A stretch of 64,000 bases of DNA from Diadema setosum. Its lineage: Eukaryota > Echinodermata > Echinoidea > Diadematoida > Diadematidae. Shown piece by piece: positions 45,654 to 56,087 of the stretch (the stretch's first letter is position 1; each line of letters opens with the position of its first letter). Below the pieces are notes generated by a model. The model made no database searches and was not told the origin of the DNA. It saw only the letters and a list, made by a program, of their open reading frames with translations. Position numbers and translations under genes: made by a program. The stretch is taken from assembly GCA_033980235.1 (NCBI GenBank), contig CM067075.1:16194844-16258843 (forward strand), given 5' to 3'.

Positions 45654-47380
45654 TAACGAGAGAGAAGCGCATGCAAAGCGAAAAAAAAGTGAGAAAAGTT
45701 GTCTCTTAACAGTTTCGGTCAAGTGCATTTTAAAGCTTACACACGTTGGTTTTTGTTTAAGTTCCAGTGGTAACTTATTCCAATATATTGATCCAGAATA
45801 TGTCAAACTTTTATGTTTGAAATAAGTCTTAATCAAAGGTAACACATAGAGTGGATAATGTTTGGCCTCGATATTTACTTCGTTTGTAACCAGAATTTCG
45901 TTATAACCGTGTTCGTTATAACGAGAGTGCACTGTATCGATAAAGATCTAGCAGCTGGAGCTCACATGAAGAAAATTATTACTTCAGTAAGGAAGGTATG
46001 TCAATTTGGATACTGTTTAGGATGTATTAGTTTCTCTGATCCATGACTCTGTAACGCTATCGGTGTAGTATTTTTCATTCAGTATTGAATCCTGACTTCA
46101 ATCCTAGAGGAGTTATTAATGTTTGCAGAGTGTGGTCAGCTGATGCGACGTATCCCGGATGTTTCTACTTTAATCACTGCGGCCAATCTGGATGATGTCA
46201 CATGAACTTGGCAGAATTGCATGCAATGCAGTACGTCAGCGATTCCACTATTATCAATTGCATTGTGTTGTTGCCCGTGCATATTGACTTTTATTGTTTT
46301 CCACCAACCTGAAAGGCAAGAGAAAGTTGCCCAAGCAGCTGGCCGGCTTCATAGCACATCTTTCCCGTGAGCAAGGATGCGCCTCTTATGAACTGACCAG
46401 GAATAAACTTCATGAGCCGTACCAAGAACATGCCTGCTTCATCCTTACCTGTATCTGGAATAAACAAAGGCAATCAAATGTTGAAGAGGAATCGTCATAC
46501 CATGACACGGTACTGCGGTTTCTGTGTCGTTACGTATATCATCTTCTATCATGGCACGAGTTGCCTCTATAGTGGTATTATTATCGTAAGTTATATAGTT
46601 GTAAGGTATAAGTTATTAGTTTTCCGCTCATTCCTTTTCCTCCTAATTCTGATTTTTGAAGGCATACCCCAGCATTTAACGACTAAGAGTGACTTACGTT
46701 TATTTTTTTTTCTCTTTTGAGTTTGTAAAGTACTAATTCGATTTCAATAAAACGCACATGGCTGCGCACAGTACTTCTCACAAGTTACAGTTTCAGGAAT
46801 TTCCCCGTAATCATAGTGCAAGTTGAAATATATTGATGCACACCATCTCTTAAATGACTTATCAGCTGGTCCTAACCCCAAAGTTCACAGATTGTAAAGT
46901 ACATGTATTAATGCTCGGCATTTCAGGTAGGGCCTAGATGCAAGAAATTCGTTTTGCCTTTACGATGGGCAAAACCCGTACAAAAAATCTTGACATGCAG
47001 CTACACGAAATACTCTGGATAAGATCACCTCTGTTTTCGAAGGACAACTTTTCCAGCGTTATGTGCTTCCCTTCAACGTTTGTAAGTGGAAAGGTGCAAG
47101 GTATGCCTGCCTCCTTCAAAGTCAGCAGAACCTCATTTATTTGCTTGTACAATACGAACAGCTTGGAATCTTCTGAGTTCATAAGTTTTAAAACAAACTT
47201 CTCTCGTGGCTGATGATGATGATTGAGGGCATGATTGTTCTGTGGGCGCCGGGCTTCAATGAGGAGGTTCTGGTTGTCATAGCTGAAAAACTCCTGTAAG
47301 CACACAGCATCCTCCAGGCCATAGAGCTTCTGAGTGAGATGAACTCCTTGCTCAAAGGATAGGTTTGGTCTTACAGCCAT
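40251..47380 (-). CDS. HYKK: Hydroxylysine kinase (complete, four coding exons)
   Basis: Kinase of the aminoglycoside phosphotransferase (APH) fold that phosphorylates 5-hydroxy-L-lysine with GTP in lysine/collagen catabolism (AGPHD1). Exons 47029-47380, 46309-46454, 44827-45013 and 40251-40720 join in phase to 384 aa (human about 373). The N-lobe has YDNQNLLIEA and EKFVLKLMNSEDSK (ATP-binding Lys). The middle has GMFLVRLMKFIPGQ and LLGQLSLAFQ, then FIWSIRSMPRVEQYL. The C-lobe has the Brenner-type catalytic motif NHGDFNDYNIL (HGD near residues 232-234) and the metal-binding GILDFDD (about 264-269), then YDVATAIMYIM and AGRLIQSLVLGLYTFS. All junctions are GT-AG and all key residues are present, so it should be functional. 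Possible poly(A) signal AATAAA at 40002-40007. Confidence 0.95.
41346..42270 (+). repeat. Mobile repeat with internal minisatellite rich in AGGTCA DR1 sites, copy 1
   Basis: Left part AATTACGCGGTGCGTAA then TGTCCCCGCCGG; right end GAACTCGTTCGGCGGGGACA. Inside are about four units of roughly 155 bp (AATTCTGTGTAGAAGTTTTG, CCCTCACCTAGTGCCATCAC, GAAATGGCGAAGGAGTAGCA), each ending in AAGGTCAAAGGTCAAAG-type words. These contain AGGTCAAAGGTCA, a perfect DR1 nuclear-receptor half-site pair. A reverse-oriented copy is at 52759-53560. Confidence 0.8.
44212..44253. repeat. (GC)n(CA)n microsatellite
   Basis: CGCGCGCG tract running into about 11 CA units. Confidence 0.9.
44827..45013 (-). CDS. HYKK: HYKK coding exon 3
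   Basis: Acceptor TTGCCTTTAG, donor GTACCG. Encodes KYDGDLSEFALHAEEFIWSI and VIHAFKEKVLGQEHKFTR, matching FIWNLKNVP and HVIHLFKEEV of human HYKK. The competing plus-strand frame is a shadow. Confidence 0.9.
45160..45934. mobile_element. pogo-like MITE split by a LINE insertion
   Basis: Left part TGTTATAACGAAGTCCTCCG and TTCGTTACGGTTATAACGAT; right part TTCGTTATAACCGTGTTCG and ACGAGAGTGCACTG, then TA. Similar to 25388-25590. The middle (45269-45850) is a LINE 3' end. Confidence 0.6.
45269..45850 (-). mobile_element. LINE 3' end with (AAATG)n tail
   Basis: The minus strand encodes LTYSGSIYWNKLPLELKQKP and VSFKMHLTETVKRQL, the WN.LP...FK..L signature at the end of CR1/jockey-type reverse transcriptases. 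A 3'UTR with (GA)n/(CA)n tracts at 45572-45649 and AAATG repeats follows. The 3'UTR matches 7038-7205. Confidence 0.7.
46309..46454 (-). CDS. HYKK: HYKK coding exon 2
   Basis: Acceptor TTTATTCCAG, donor GTTGGT. Encodes DTGKDEAGMFLVRLMKFIPG to LSLAFQ, corresponding to YLVRLLTYLPG of human HYKK. Phase 0 at the donor. Confidence 0.92.
47029..47380 (-). CDS. HYKK: HYKK coding exon 1
   Basis: ATG at 47380-47378, donor GTGATC after 47029 (phase 1). Encodes the N-lobe from MAVRPNLSFEQ to LEKLSFENR. The open frame continuing past the donor is intronic. Confidence 0.92.
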
Positions 47381-47400
47381 GGTGTTTTGATAGACATGTC

Positions 47401-49800
47401 ACGACAGATCCAACAGACTTCAGATCAAACTCTATTGCACTTGGAGCCTGCAGATTTGGAAAGGAAAGAAATACACAAATATTATTGTACCCATCGTTCT
47501 GTTTAGTTATACTAATCATGTTGCACAACTAACACTGTGATCAATACATACATGCAGTCAACCTCGCATAAGTCGACCTCACACGAGTTGATCTATTCGC
47601 TAAATCGGATGGAAACTCTATCCAAGATGGATATAACTTGTTCTTATTTCTATTGTGTAGGTCGAAATTCACGTGAATTGAAAGATTTTTCTCTTGTCAT
47701 TTCATTTCATTTCATTTATTTTCCTTTTCAACAAAGAATATGAGTGTAATCATGTATGAAGAAAGCACTAAACACATTTGATTTACATCGAAATAATCGT
47801 GATTTGAACACAATAGGTTGATAATAACAGAGAAAGAATACATTGTTCCGAACATTATAGATTGCAATAATACTATAGTCATCAGTGTGAGAGAAACAGA
47901 TCGTTATACGTTTGAAGTTTGGATTTGATTAGAAGACTATAGATGAATAATATTTACTCAATAATGTTGAAAATGTTGAAAATGAAGGGGAGCTGGAAAG
48001 CAGAGGTTGTAATGTGCATTCCCCTCAAAACCAGTATTAGTAAGGTAGAGAAAAATGTAACTGTATAACATCATGAGATGTTAATAGCAAACAGATGAAC
48101 ACGCCGACACTTGCACCAGAGCACTCGCAAAGACATCTGTCGCCTTTACTCGAATAACCACCAATCTCGTAACTACATGCAATAATTCCCACGCTCTTTC
48201 AAAGCAGAATGCTCCAGGTTAAAAAAAAAAGGAACAAGTGCATAAAAGATATTCCCGAAGTCTCTTCTCAGACAACGCGGTTGCATAGACTTTAAAAATT
48301 TGATGACTACATGTAAATCTTTTGCAAGTGAGACACGGTGAACACTAAGCGATGGATCAGGAATTTTGTGGATGCAAAGTATGTTTATACGTGGAAAAAT
48401 GTATTGTATAATACAGAAAGTTTTTGTTAAAAAACGAAAGGTTTATACCGTGAAGCAAACAATGCTGTAGTTCAGTGGATGACTGCCTTACAAAGTAAGG
48501 CTAAGCTACAAATCATTTAGATTTGACACATAGTTTGAATGTCGTATACTTGAACTGCTCTGCAAAAAAAAAAAAGAGACAAGAATAAGGTAAAAATATC
48601 TAATACCTTAAAAAATAAAGATAAAATAAAATCTGACTGTAGTAATATAAAGACCACTGCAAAAAGACCAACATGAATCGACTCTGAATATTATATAATA
48701 GTGTGTAAGCACGTACATACATGTCTCGTTACGATGAACTCGTGCAGAGCTGTGTGACAATAAATCCATTATATTCCACCCAGTCATTATTGATAGAACT
48801 GAACTTCATCTGAACACTGTCCGTGTCATCCCCCTCATGCAACATAATACCCTCTCCCATGATATGACTTTTGAGCGAGGACTCTGAATGGTGTCTGGTG
48901 TGTGGGTGCGGGAGTCGTGGAATGCAAACTTGAATCTGATATACACACGGAATCTCATTCATCAATAGTGAACTCTTTGATTGTTCATCCGAGCCACTCA
49001 CCATATATAGACCCCACGGGCTTTTGTGTTGAATGTATTTTTTTTTATTTTATTATCTCCCCTCATGGGAAGGATTGCCCTTTCTGCTATAAAACATTGG
49101 CATTCATGGCTAATTTTCAAAATGGTCCTTGGCGTACATAAAATGAAATAAAAAAAAAAATCAATATTGTGTCAGTATATAAAGTATCTAAGAAGAATAC
49201 TAACAAAGGCGATAAACACACAAACACATACACACACAATCGATTAATCAAGTTGATTTCAGGCATTTATTATCTTTCTTATGAACACATAGCTCCATCA
49301 GTTTTTATATTCCATTTTTCCAGATGCACTCTTTAAATAATATCTAAGTCTTGCAGTTCAAAACATTCGAAACACTGTATGCAAACAAAACCAACTTGCA
49401 TGGTTTGATACAAACATCCTGAAAACAATAGCTTCATGCACATCCCCGCTGAACGAAGCTGAGTATGTTTATCAGTATGTCATTAGTTTGCATAATCAAT
49501 TTGACACTCAGCTATATCAGTAGGAGTTTCAGACTCTTTGTTTGATGAAAGGGGAACTAGACCACGCCTCAATAAACCTTTTAACTTAGAGTGGGATTTC
49601 TATATTTTTCTACATAAATTCTATGGTTGATGTACGCTGCTGCGTTACCACATTAGTGGGCATTTCGACAATCGTGGGCGCTGTTCGTTTTTACATTTTG
49701 TGGCTGAAAATTTCTACATTAGTGGTCGATGTTCTTCTACATTAGTAGGCGTTTCTACAGTGGGTTGAACAGAAGTGTATACTGCTCATTTCCGTAAGTC
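47401..49800. other. Intergenic upstream of HYKK
   Basis: Holds a (ATTTC)n-type retroposon tail near 47692-47722. Nothing certain otherwise. HYKK 5'UTR exons may be here. Confidence 0.4.
48729..48950 (-). CDS. Possible terminal exon, unidentified
   Basis: The minus-strand frame encodes SSLKSHIMGEGIMLHEGDDT and FSSINNDWVEYNGFIV, then a stop. Amino-acid composition is more protein-like than surrounding frames, and TATATCAG upstream could be an acceptor. No family recognised, so it could be chance. Confidence 0.22.
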   Translation of the reverse strand, partial: PCVYQIQVCIPRLPHPHTRHHSESSLKSHIMGEGIMLHEGDDTDSVQMKFSSINNDWVEYNGFIVTQLCTSSS

Positions 49801-49814
49801 CTGCGGTCTGACTG

Positions 49815-50045
49815 TACATGTATTCCGATATGCGTTAATCCGAAAACTAAACAAGGCTTTGTACTTCGTTCACCTTCATTCCATATATACCCTTATATCA
49901 TTTGGGTCATCGAACTTTTGGAATAACGAACCTTATTCAATTTTTGGATTAACGAACCACCGAAATAAAGAATCTTGTTCCATTCTTGGACTAACAAACC
50001 TTCGGAATAATGCCACAAATGTTCGGATAACAAGCCCTATTTCAT
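49815..50045 (+). repeat. TTCGGAATAACGAA-type array
   Basis: Units TTGGAATAACGAACCTTATT, TTGGATTAACGAACCACCG and CTTCGGAATAATGCC, as in 36440-36910 but in one orientation. Confidence 0.6.
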
Positions 50046-50227
50046 TTTTTTCCCACTAACGAGCATGCATCTAGGTAAACGGAATTTGTGTGTTTCGAGA
50101 GGCGCTCCATAGTTCTTGCGAACCAAGCATGTCAGCTGGCTGAACTCTATCAAAAGCACCCGAATTCCTTCGGTGCAGTAAAAGCGTTTCTTCGAACTAA
50201 TGTGTACCAGTGATTTCATCTAATCGT

Positions 50228-50377
50228 GGATCATGGCAACGAAAAGAGAATCTCGAAAACACCCTCTTTCCCCGGAAAAAACTAACAAGACAGATGGGGA
50301 TAGTAAGAAACCTCGTGCCCTAGATTCTACACAGCCTGCGCCTGGTCAGAAACGAACCCCTCTCCCGGCCCGATAGA
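50228..50377 (+). mobile_element. Possible ORF1 start of a Tx1/L1-like LINE
   Basis: ATG at 50233 opens MATKRESRKHPLSPEKTNK, continues DGDSKKPRALDS and stops at TAG about 50377. A Lys/Pro-rich start of this type is common for LINE ORF1 proteins. The link to the downstream LINE is inferred from proximity. Confidence 0.35.
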
Positions 50378-50479
50378 ATGGAGACGTGTCCTCCGCCGAT
50401 TGCCAGTAACAATCACTATAGCTTGTACATGCGCTTTCCATTGCCAACTGGCTAACCAGAAGCGTGGAGGGATCGAGAA

Positions 50480-50700
50480 AATTTCGGGCTGATGGAGACG
50501 CACCCAAAATAGCGCGCTATTTCACGAATTAGCGCTCTAGTTCACGAACTAGTCCAAGATTTGGGGGGAAATTTTCCCGATCAAATAGCGCGCTATTTGC
50601 GTCTTCACTACACAGATAGCGCGTTATTTTGACATCGGACTAGTTTGGCCGCAAGATAGCGCGCTGTTTTGAAACTTCGGGCTGATGAAGACACGCCTTA
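50480..50700. mobile_element. Repeat with multiple TAGCGCGCTA palindromes
   Basis: ATAGCGCGCTATTT occurs near 50508, 50586 and, degenerate, 50616 and 50655. TTCGGGCTGATGGAGACGC and TTCGGGCTGATGAAGACAC lie as direct repeats at the two ends. Confidence 0.5.
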
Positions 50701-50727
50701 ATTGGTAAAATATGTGTAATTAAAACT

Positions 50728-52042
50728 TAAGTGCTTCCTCAATTAATATATCTTTTATCAGTTCTATGTATTAGAATACCTCACTCCTTCTTCCAGAAGT
50801 TGAACACAGTTTTCTATAAGTTTATTTGGAATGGAGGTAAGGATAGAATTCAGAGAAAAGTCATGTGTAATGGTTATAATCAGGCAGGCCTCAAGATGAT
50901 TGATCCCCTTACTTTTGCAAGAGCTCAAAAGATGATGTGGGTAAAGAAACTTCTAGATGAAATTTTTGATGCTCCCTGGAAGTGTATTGAATTAACCTTT
51001 TTAGAGAAATTCAATCAAGATGTCCTATTGTTGTGGAAATCCTTTGCTCCGGAAAGTGTCTTAAGATCATTAAATAACATACAATTAGCTGAGTCATTAC
51101 GAACTTGGTATGTTTATAGAGAAGAGGATACTAAGGAGTTTTGTGATCATAAATTCTCCGAATTGAGTGCATGTCAAATGCTTTGGTATAATAAGTTAAT
51201 TCGTTCTAAAAGTAAACCTTTTTTATTTTATGCATCTTGGTTTGATAAGAATGTATGCACGATCTCAGATTTATTTAACCCTCCCTTTCCAGGTCATAAG
51301 GTTTTTGAAGAGTTGGTATTAGATTTGGAATTTCTTCTGCAGATAGGAGAAGATATAATTTTCTAATCAAGAGTATCCCAGATGAGTTAATGGAAAACTT
51401 TGATGTTGATATTGTGGGAGTTCATGAAACTGTAGTCCATAAATTATTGAACTCCAAAAAGATTCCCAAGGATTCAAATATTTTATTACTTGGTTCTCAT
51501 GTTCTAGAGAAGAGGTATGCGTATTGGAATGACATTTTACCTATATACCATTAAACATTGATTGGGAAAAGTTTCATAATACAAACATTTTTTGTACCAT
51601 TGACACTAAATTGAGGTCATTTTATTTCAAAGTGTTTCATAAGGTTATAGCTCTGAATAATTTTCTTTTTAAGATTAAAAGGAAAGATTCTCCGAAGTGC
51701 ACTTTATGTGGTGAAAAGGATGAAACAACGATCCACTTATTTTGTGATTGTGATCAAGTTGCTCAAATTTGGCAGGACCTCCTGACCATAATCTCCAGGA
51801 ATTGCCCTCGTATAATGAATGTAACCAAGTTTGAAATGTTCTTTGGCATTTGTGGTGACATATTCGTGTCATGTTTATTTTTGTTAATGAAATATCATAT
51901 TTATGTTAGTAAGTTTAATAATAGTCCCCCTAATATTGTAAAATTTAAATCTTTTGTTAAAAAGCAGAAAGAAATTCAATATGTTTTAGCAAAAAAGAAA
52001 AACAAACTAACAGCCCACTTTAAGAAATGGCGTTTTGAGATT
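50728..52042 (+). mobile_element. Tx1/L1-like LINE ORF2 C-terminal part, nearly intact
   Basis: Begins abruptly with LPQLIYLLSVLCIRIPHSFF, then FYKFIWNGGKDRIQRKVM and AGLKMIDPLTFARAQKMMWV, the post-polymerase region typical of L1/Tx1-clade ORF2. The frame breaks once near 51360 and again near 51550. The last segment encodes FHKVIALNNFLFKIKRKD and CTLCGEKDETTIHLFCDCDQ, a CCHC-like knuckle, ending at TGA near 52042. Only two small frameshifts in about 440 residues suggest a young insertion. Confidence 0.85.
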
Positions 52043-52640
52043 TGATCACCTCGCGCCTTTAGTTATGACCAGGTAATAATGTTTATTGTACCCTATTATC
52101 TTATTTTAGTAGGATGCCACATGTATTACTTGCGTATAGTGTTTGAAAAATGCATTATAAAATGATACATCACTGACAGCCATCAGATTCATGTAATCCA
52201 CTTGGCGATTTCCGAGACGGTGCTCAGCAGCCTTAATGAAACCACGTACTTAAAATTGTACAGCCTTTTTCCTCTTTTGGATGACGTTATATTTGATTTA
52301 TGTTAATACTGAGTACTATAGTTGATTGTATAATAAGAATCCATTGCAGACTACCTGGGATTGGCCGGATTGGGTGCCGGAGCGATTTTTGTTTGATTGT
52401 TTGTTTGTGTGCGTGTGTGTGTGTGTGGGGGGGGGGGGGGGGTTAGGAGGTTTACTTGGGTGTTGATGTGTAAATGTGTGTGTGTGGAGGGGGGGGGGGG
52501 GCGGGAGAGGTTGTGTTTTGTGTCATGGATCGCTCCGCTTCCCAGTTCTGTTTGTCCTGGACTTCTGTAGTGGTTGGGCTCTGTTATGTTTAAGAGGTTA
52601 GTTGTCATTATGTATGCAATAAAGGAAAATTGGTGATGTT
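52043..52640 (+). mobile_element. Probable 3'UTR of the Tx1-like LINE
   Basis: Non-coding stretch with (TG)n and two long G-runs (52427-52442, 52487-52501), ending ATGTATGCAATAAAGG, where AATAAA may be its poly(A) signal. Confidence 0.4.
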
Positions 52641-52758
52641 AGTGATCTTTGGATGAGTTTATTCCGTCTCGGAGTTTCGCATATAATTGATATTTGTTGT
52701 ACATTTCAAATATCTGCCACTGTATATATCTATTCTGTGTAAGTGACTTTATTGTCAT

Positions 52759-53560
52759 TGTCCCCGCCGAACGAGTTCGAGCAGGGGACTATGAAACGGG
52801 CTCCGTACGTGTGTGTGTCCGTGTGTGTGTCCGTCCGTGTGTCCGTCCGTGTGTCCGAGTGTGCGTCCGTGTGTGATCAAAATCTTCAATTTGCTGTACT
52901 TCTCTGTCATTTATGAGCCAATTTTGATTATGTTTGCTTTATATGATAGCACTATGTGGGAGCTTTGAAACTTCTACACAGAATTTCAGTTGTGACCTTT
53001 GAACTTGACCTTTGACCTATATTGTACATTTTGCTACAAAATGCTACTCCTTCGCCATTTCTAAGCCGATTTCGATTCCGTTTGCTTTATGTGATGGCAC
53101 TAGTTGAGGGCTTCAAAACTTCTACACAGAATTTTGACATTTGACTTCTTTGAGCTTTGACCTTGATTTTTTTGACCTGTATTGTACATTTTGCTACAAA
53201 ATGCTACTCCTTCGCCATTTCTAACCTGATTTCGATTCCGTTTGCTTTATGTGATGGCACTAGGTGAGGGCTTCAAAACTTCTACACAGAATTTTGACCT
53301 TTGACTTCTTTGACCTTTGACCTTGATTTTTTACCTATATTGTACAATGGCTACAAAATGCTACTCCTTCGCCATTTCTGACCCGATTTCGATTCCGTTT
53401 GCTTTAAGTGATGGCAGCAGATGAGGGCTTCAAAACTTCTACACAGAATTTTGACCTTTGATTTCTTTGACCTTGATTTGTGACCTGTATTGTACATTTT
53501 GCTACAAAATGCTACTTCCGACGGGGACATATATTACGCACCGCGTAAATTCTACTTTTC
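52759..53560 (-). repeat. Mobile repeat with DR1 minisatellite, copy 2
   Basis: Reverse copy of 41346-42270: starts TGTCCCCGCCGAACGAG, has a TGTGTGTCCGTG-rich tract, then about four units with CTACACAGAATTTTGACCTT and TGACCTTTGACC, ending GGGGACATATATTACGCACC and GCGTAA. Confidence 0.8.
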
Positions 53561-54672
53561 CTTATTGTTTATTATTTTTATGTTTCATGATCTTGATAAT
53601 TGTGAGAATCATTTGTAAATATTGTGATTTCCTCTGAAGTAATAAAAACAAAATTACAAAAAAAAAAAATAAATAAATAAATAAAATAAAATGATGCATG
53701 ATAGCCAGCTAGGAAGCACAATAGAGTATTGTAAACATAATCATAGAACATGGTGGTCAACCTATGAAAGTTTGAACCTGACAATAAATGCTAAAGAAAT
53801 AATAAGATGATGGAACAACAAAAAAAAATTGGTAAATCGGAATTGTTGAAGAATATCATGTAAACCCTCTGGGCGGAATTTTAGCAGATAAACACATAAC
53901 TTCGTATTCAAGTGAAACACACTGCATTGCATTGCATTGCATTGACACCAAGCACTTAATGAATTTAACTTTCTGTGCAATCCACGATATCGTTTGATTT
54001 CTATTCATGTGATACGATACATTATTGGAATAATTTACAGGTGTGAGGCCTTTCTTACGGGCTCATTCTCAACGCTTGCCGCTATCCCTTTACGCGCTAA
54101 GAGACCGCCGCCCTGTGCAACACGTGTTCCATCATACAAAGTGCATTGATTTGAGCTAATTTGTATGACAAAGAAATGGGTCGATCAGTATGTTTGTATT
54201 GAAATCTTCATTTTCATGGCATTGCCGTTCACTTCTCATTAGCAACCAAAAACTCATCAGGAAGTATAGATCTGAATGTTAGTGTCACAAAAAAAAAAAA
54301 TGCTGTGCATACTAAGGTAACATAACGCCATTGAAGGCAAAGAAAATTAGTACTATTAAGAGTACTTGTACTGTAAAGTAATGATAGCAGTGCAAGTAAT
54401 GATAGCAATGCTTTAGCCCTATGTAATTCACAATCAATGTCCATTGTTTCTACCCATTCGACTGATTACTTTGAATGACCCAATCCCCATCAGCACCAAC
54501 AAAAGAATCAGTAAAATATTGATATTTTATACATCAAAATTAGGGCACGTCTGTAGCTTTAAAATCGTAATACACGAAGAACGACTTCACACGACGAAGT
54601 GATAATTAACACGGAGTATCGCTTACCAGCATTTCTCATTATTATAATGATTAGGTGATATATAGACGCACG

Positions 54673-54677
<5 letters not shown>
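53561..54677. other. Intergenic, no gene seen
   Basis: AT-rich with a short TAAA repeat near 53669-53690. Nothing else supported. Confidence 0.5.
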
Positions 54678-54710
<33 letters not shown>

Positions 54711-54731
54711 ACACACACACATATACACACA
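54678..54731. repeat. (CA)n microsatellite
   Basis: About 25 CA units with one break. Confidence 0.9.
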
Positions 54732-55138
54732 AGCACACTCGGACGCACATAATATACAATAACTCTATCACCATACGGTTATTGTTTGTTTCGTGGATAT
54801 AATAACAAATTAATAACACGAGGGAGATTGCATACGAGTCACTATAAAGGGATGAAATACATTAAAGCATGGCACGACTTCCGCACTCATATTGCTAGTA
54901 GAAGTATCAATGTTGTCATTATCATTTCCATTATCATCACTATGATTGTAATTGTTATTTTTCATTAGCATCTTTTTTTTTCTTTTTCTTCCCACCATCA
55001 TTAAAATGATAATGATTATTATGATCTTAATGTCCTTTACTCATTGCAACAAGTTTATGACATTAAATATTATCATCATTATATCATGATGTTCTTCTTT
55101 TTCTTCCGACCATCATTAAAAAAAAAAAATAAATGTGT

Positions 55139-55216
55139 GTTTCGGAATAACGAACTTTCGGGTTTGCGAATATTATTTCATTTTCGAATTAACGACCTTT
55201 CGGATAAACGAACGAC
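55139..55216 (+). repeat. Short TTCGGAATAACGAA array
   Basis: GTTTCGGAATAACGAACTTT, TTTTCGAATTAACGACC and TCGGATAAACGAACG. Confidence 0.55.
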
Positions 55217-55267
55217 ACTCATCAAGGACCCAGGAGCGGCGCGCCTGAACCTTTCCTTGGGCTCACC

Positions 55268-56087
55268 CCTTTAAGCCTAAAAGGGCCGGGCTTTTTTTGG
55301 CTATGAGTATGCTAAAACCGGCGGGGGGGGGGGGGGGGGGGGCGGATTCCGCCCCCCCCCCCCCCCCCCAAGATCTCGGCCATCAGAGGTGCGATCGAGA
55401 CGAAATTTGTCATGCGTGACACTCACGTGAAAGTCTACAAGATTGTGTCAAAAGATTTTTTGAAACAACCAATTATTAATCTTAATTAATTAATTATGCA
55501 AATTAAGTAAAATATCATATTTTAGCCTAATTAAAAGCATTGAGAGTCTCCTTTTTGGTTTGTATGTCTGTTTGAGCATATTCAACAATTGTACATCATA
55601 AAAACTTCCAAACGTCATTTTAATTCTTATGTATTTTATTGTTTTCAGAATTTCTTATGTATTTCGCTGTTTTTCGACTTTTGTTTTATCTTTATTTTTT
55701 TTTGAAATTGTCACTGACCACATTTCTACCATAATTAGCCTAAAATTAATTAATGAAAGTGATTATTGTAAAAATAATAAGGTTTTTATGACTTTCATGA
55801 CAGAGCACAGTTTTCCATAGGTAATGTACACAAAATCACAAAATTGTGCCCGTTTTGGGGTGACATTCCGTTACAAAAATGGGCGCGGCTTCCAAAAAGT
55901 ACACACGTACGTGTAAATTTGGTCTCAAAAGTTGCGTGAGATTTGAACAATTAAGAAAGTCAAGAAGCCTCGCGACGAGGCCTTCTCGCGTTACAGAATT
56001 ATAGCGCGAAACGTCGGGGGGGGGGGGGGGGCGGATTCTGCCCCCACCCCCCCCCCCCCCCCTCCCCAGGCCCCTTTAGGGTTAAGG
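55268..56087. mobile_element. Element with CCTTWARSCCTAAARGGGCC ends and paired G-run/C-run hairpins
   Basis: Left end CCTTTAAGCCTAAAAGGGCC is inverted at the right (CCCCTTTAGGGTTAAGG). Just inside each end is a long G-run, then CGGATTCYG, then a long C-run (55323-55370 and 56018-56065). Interior about 650 bp, AT-rich, non-coding. Confidence 0.65.
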
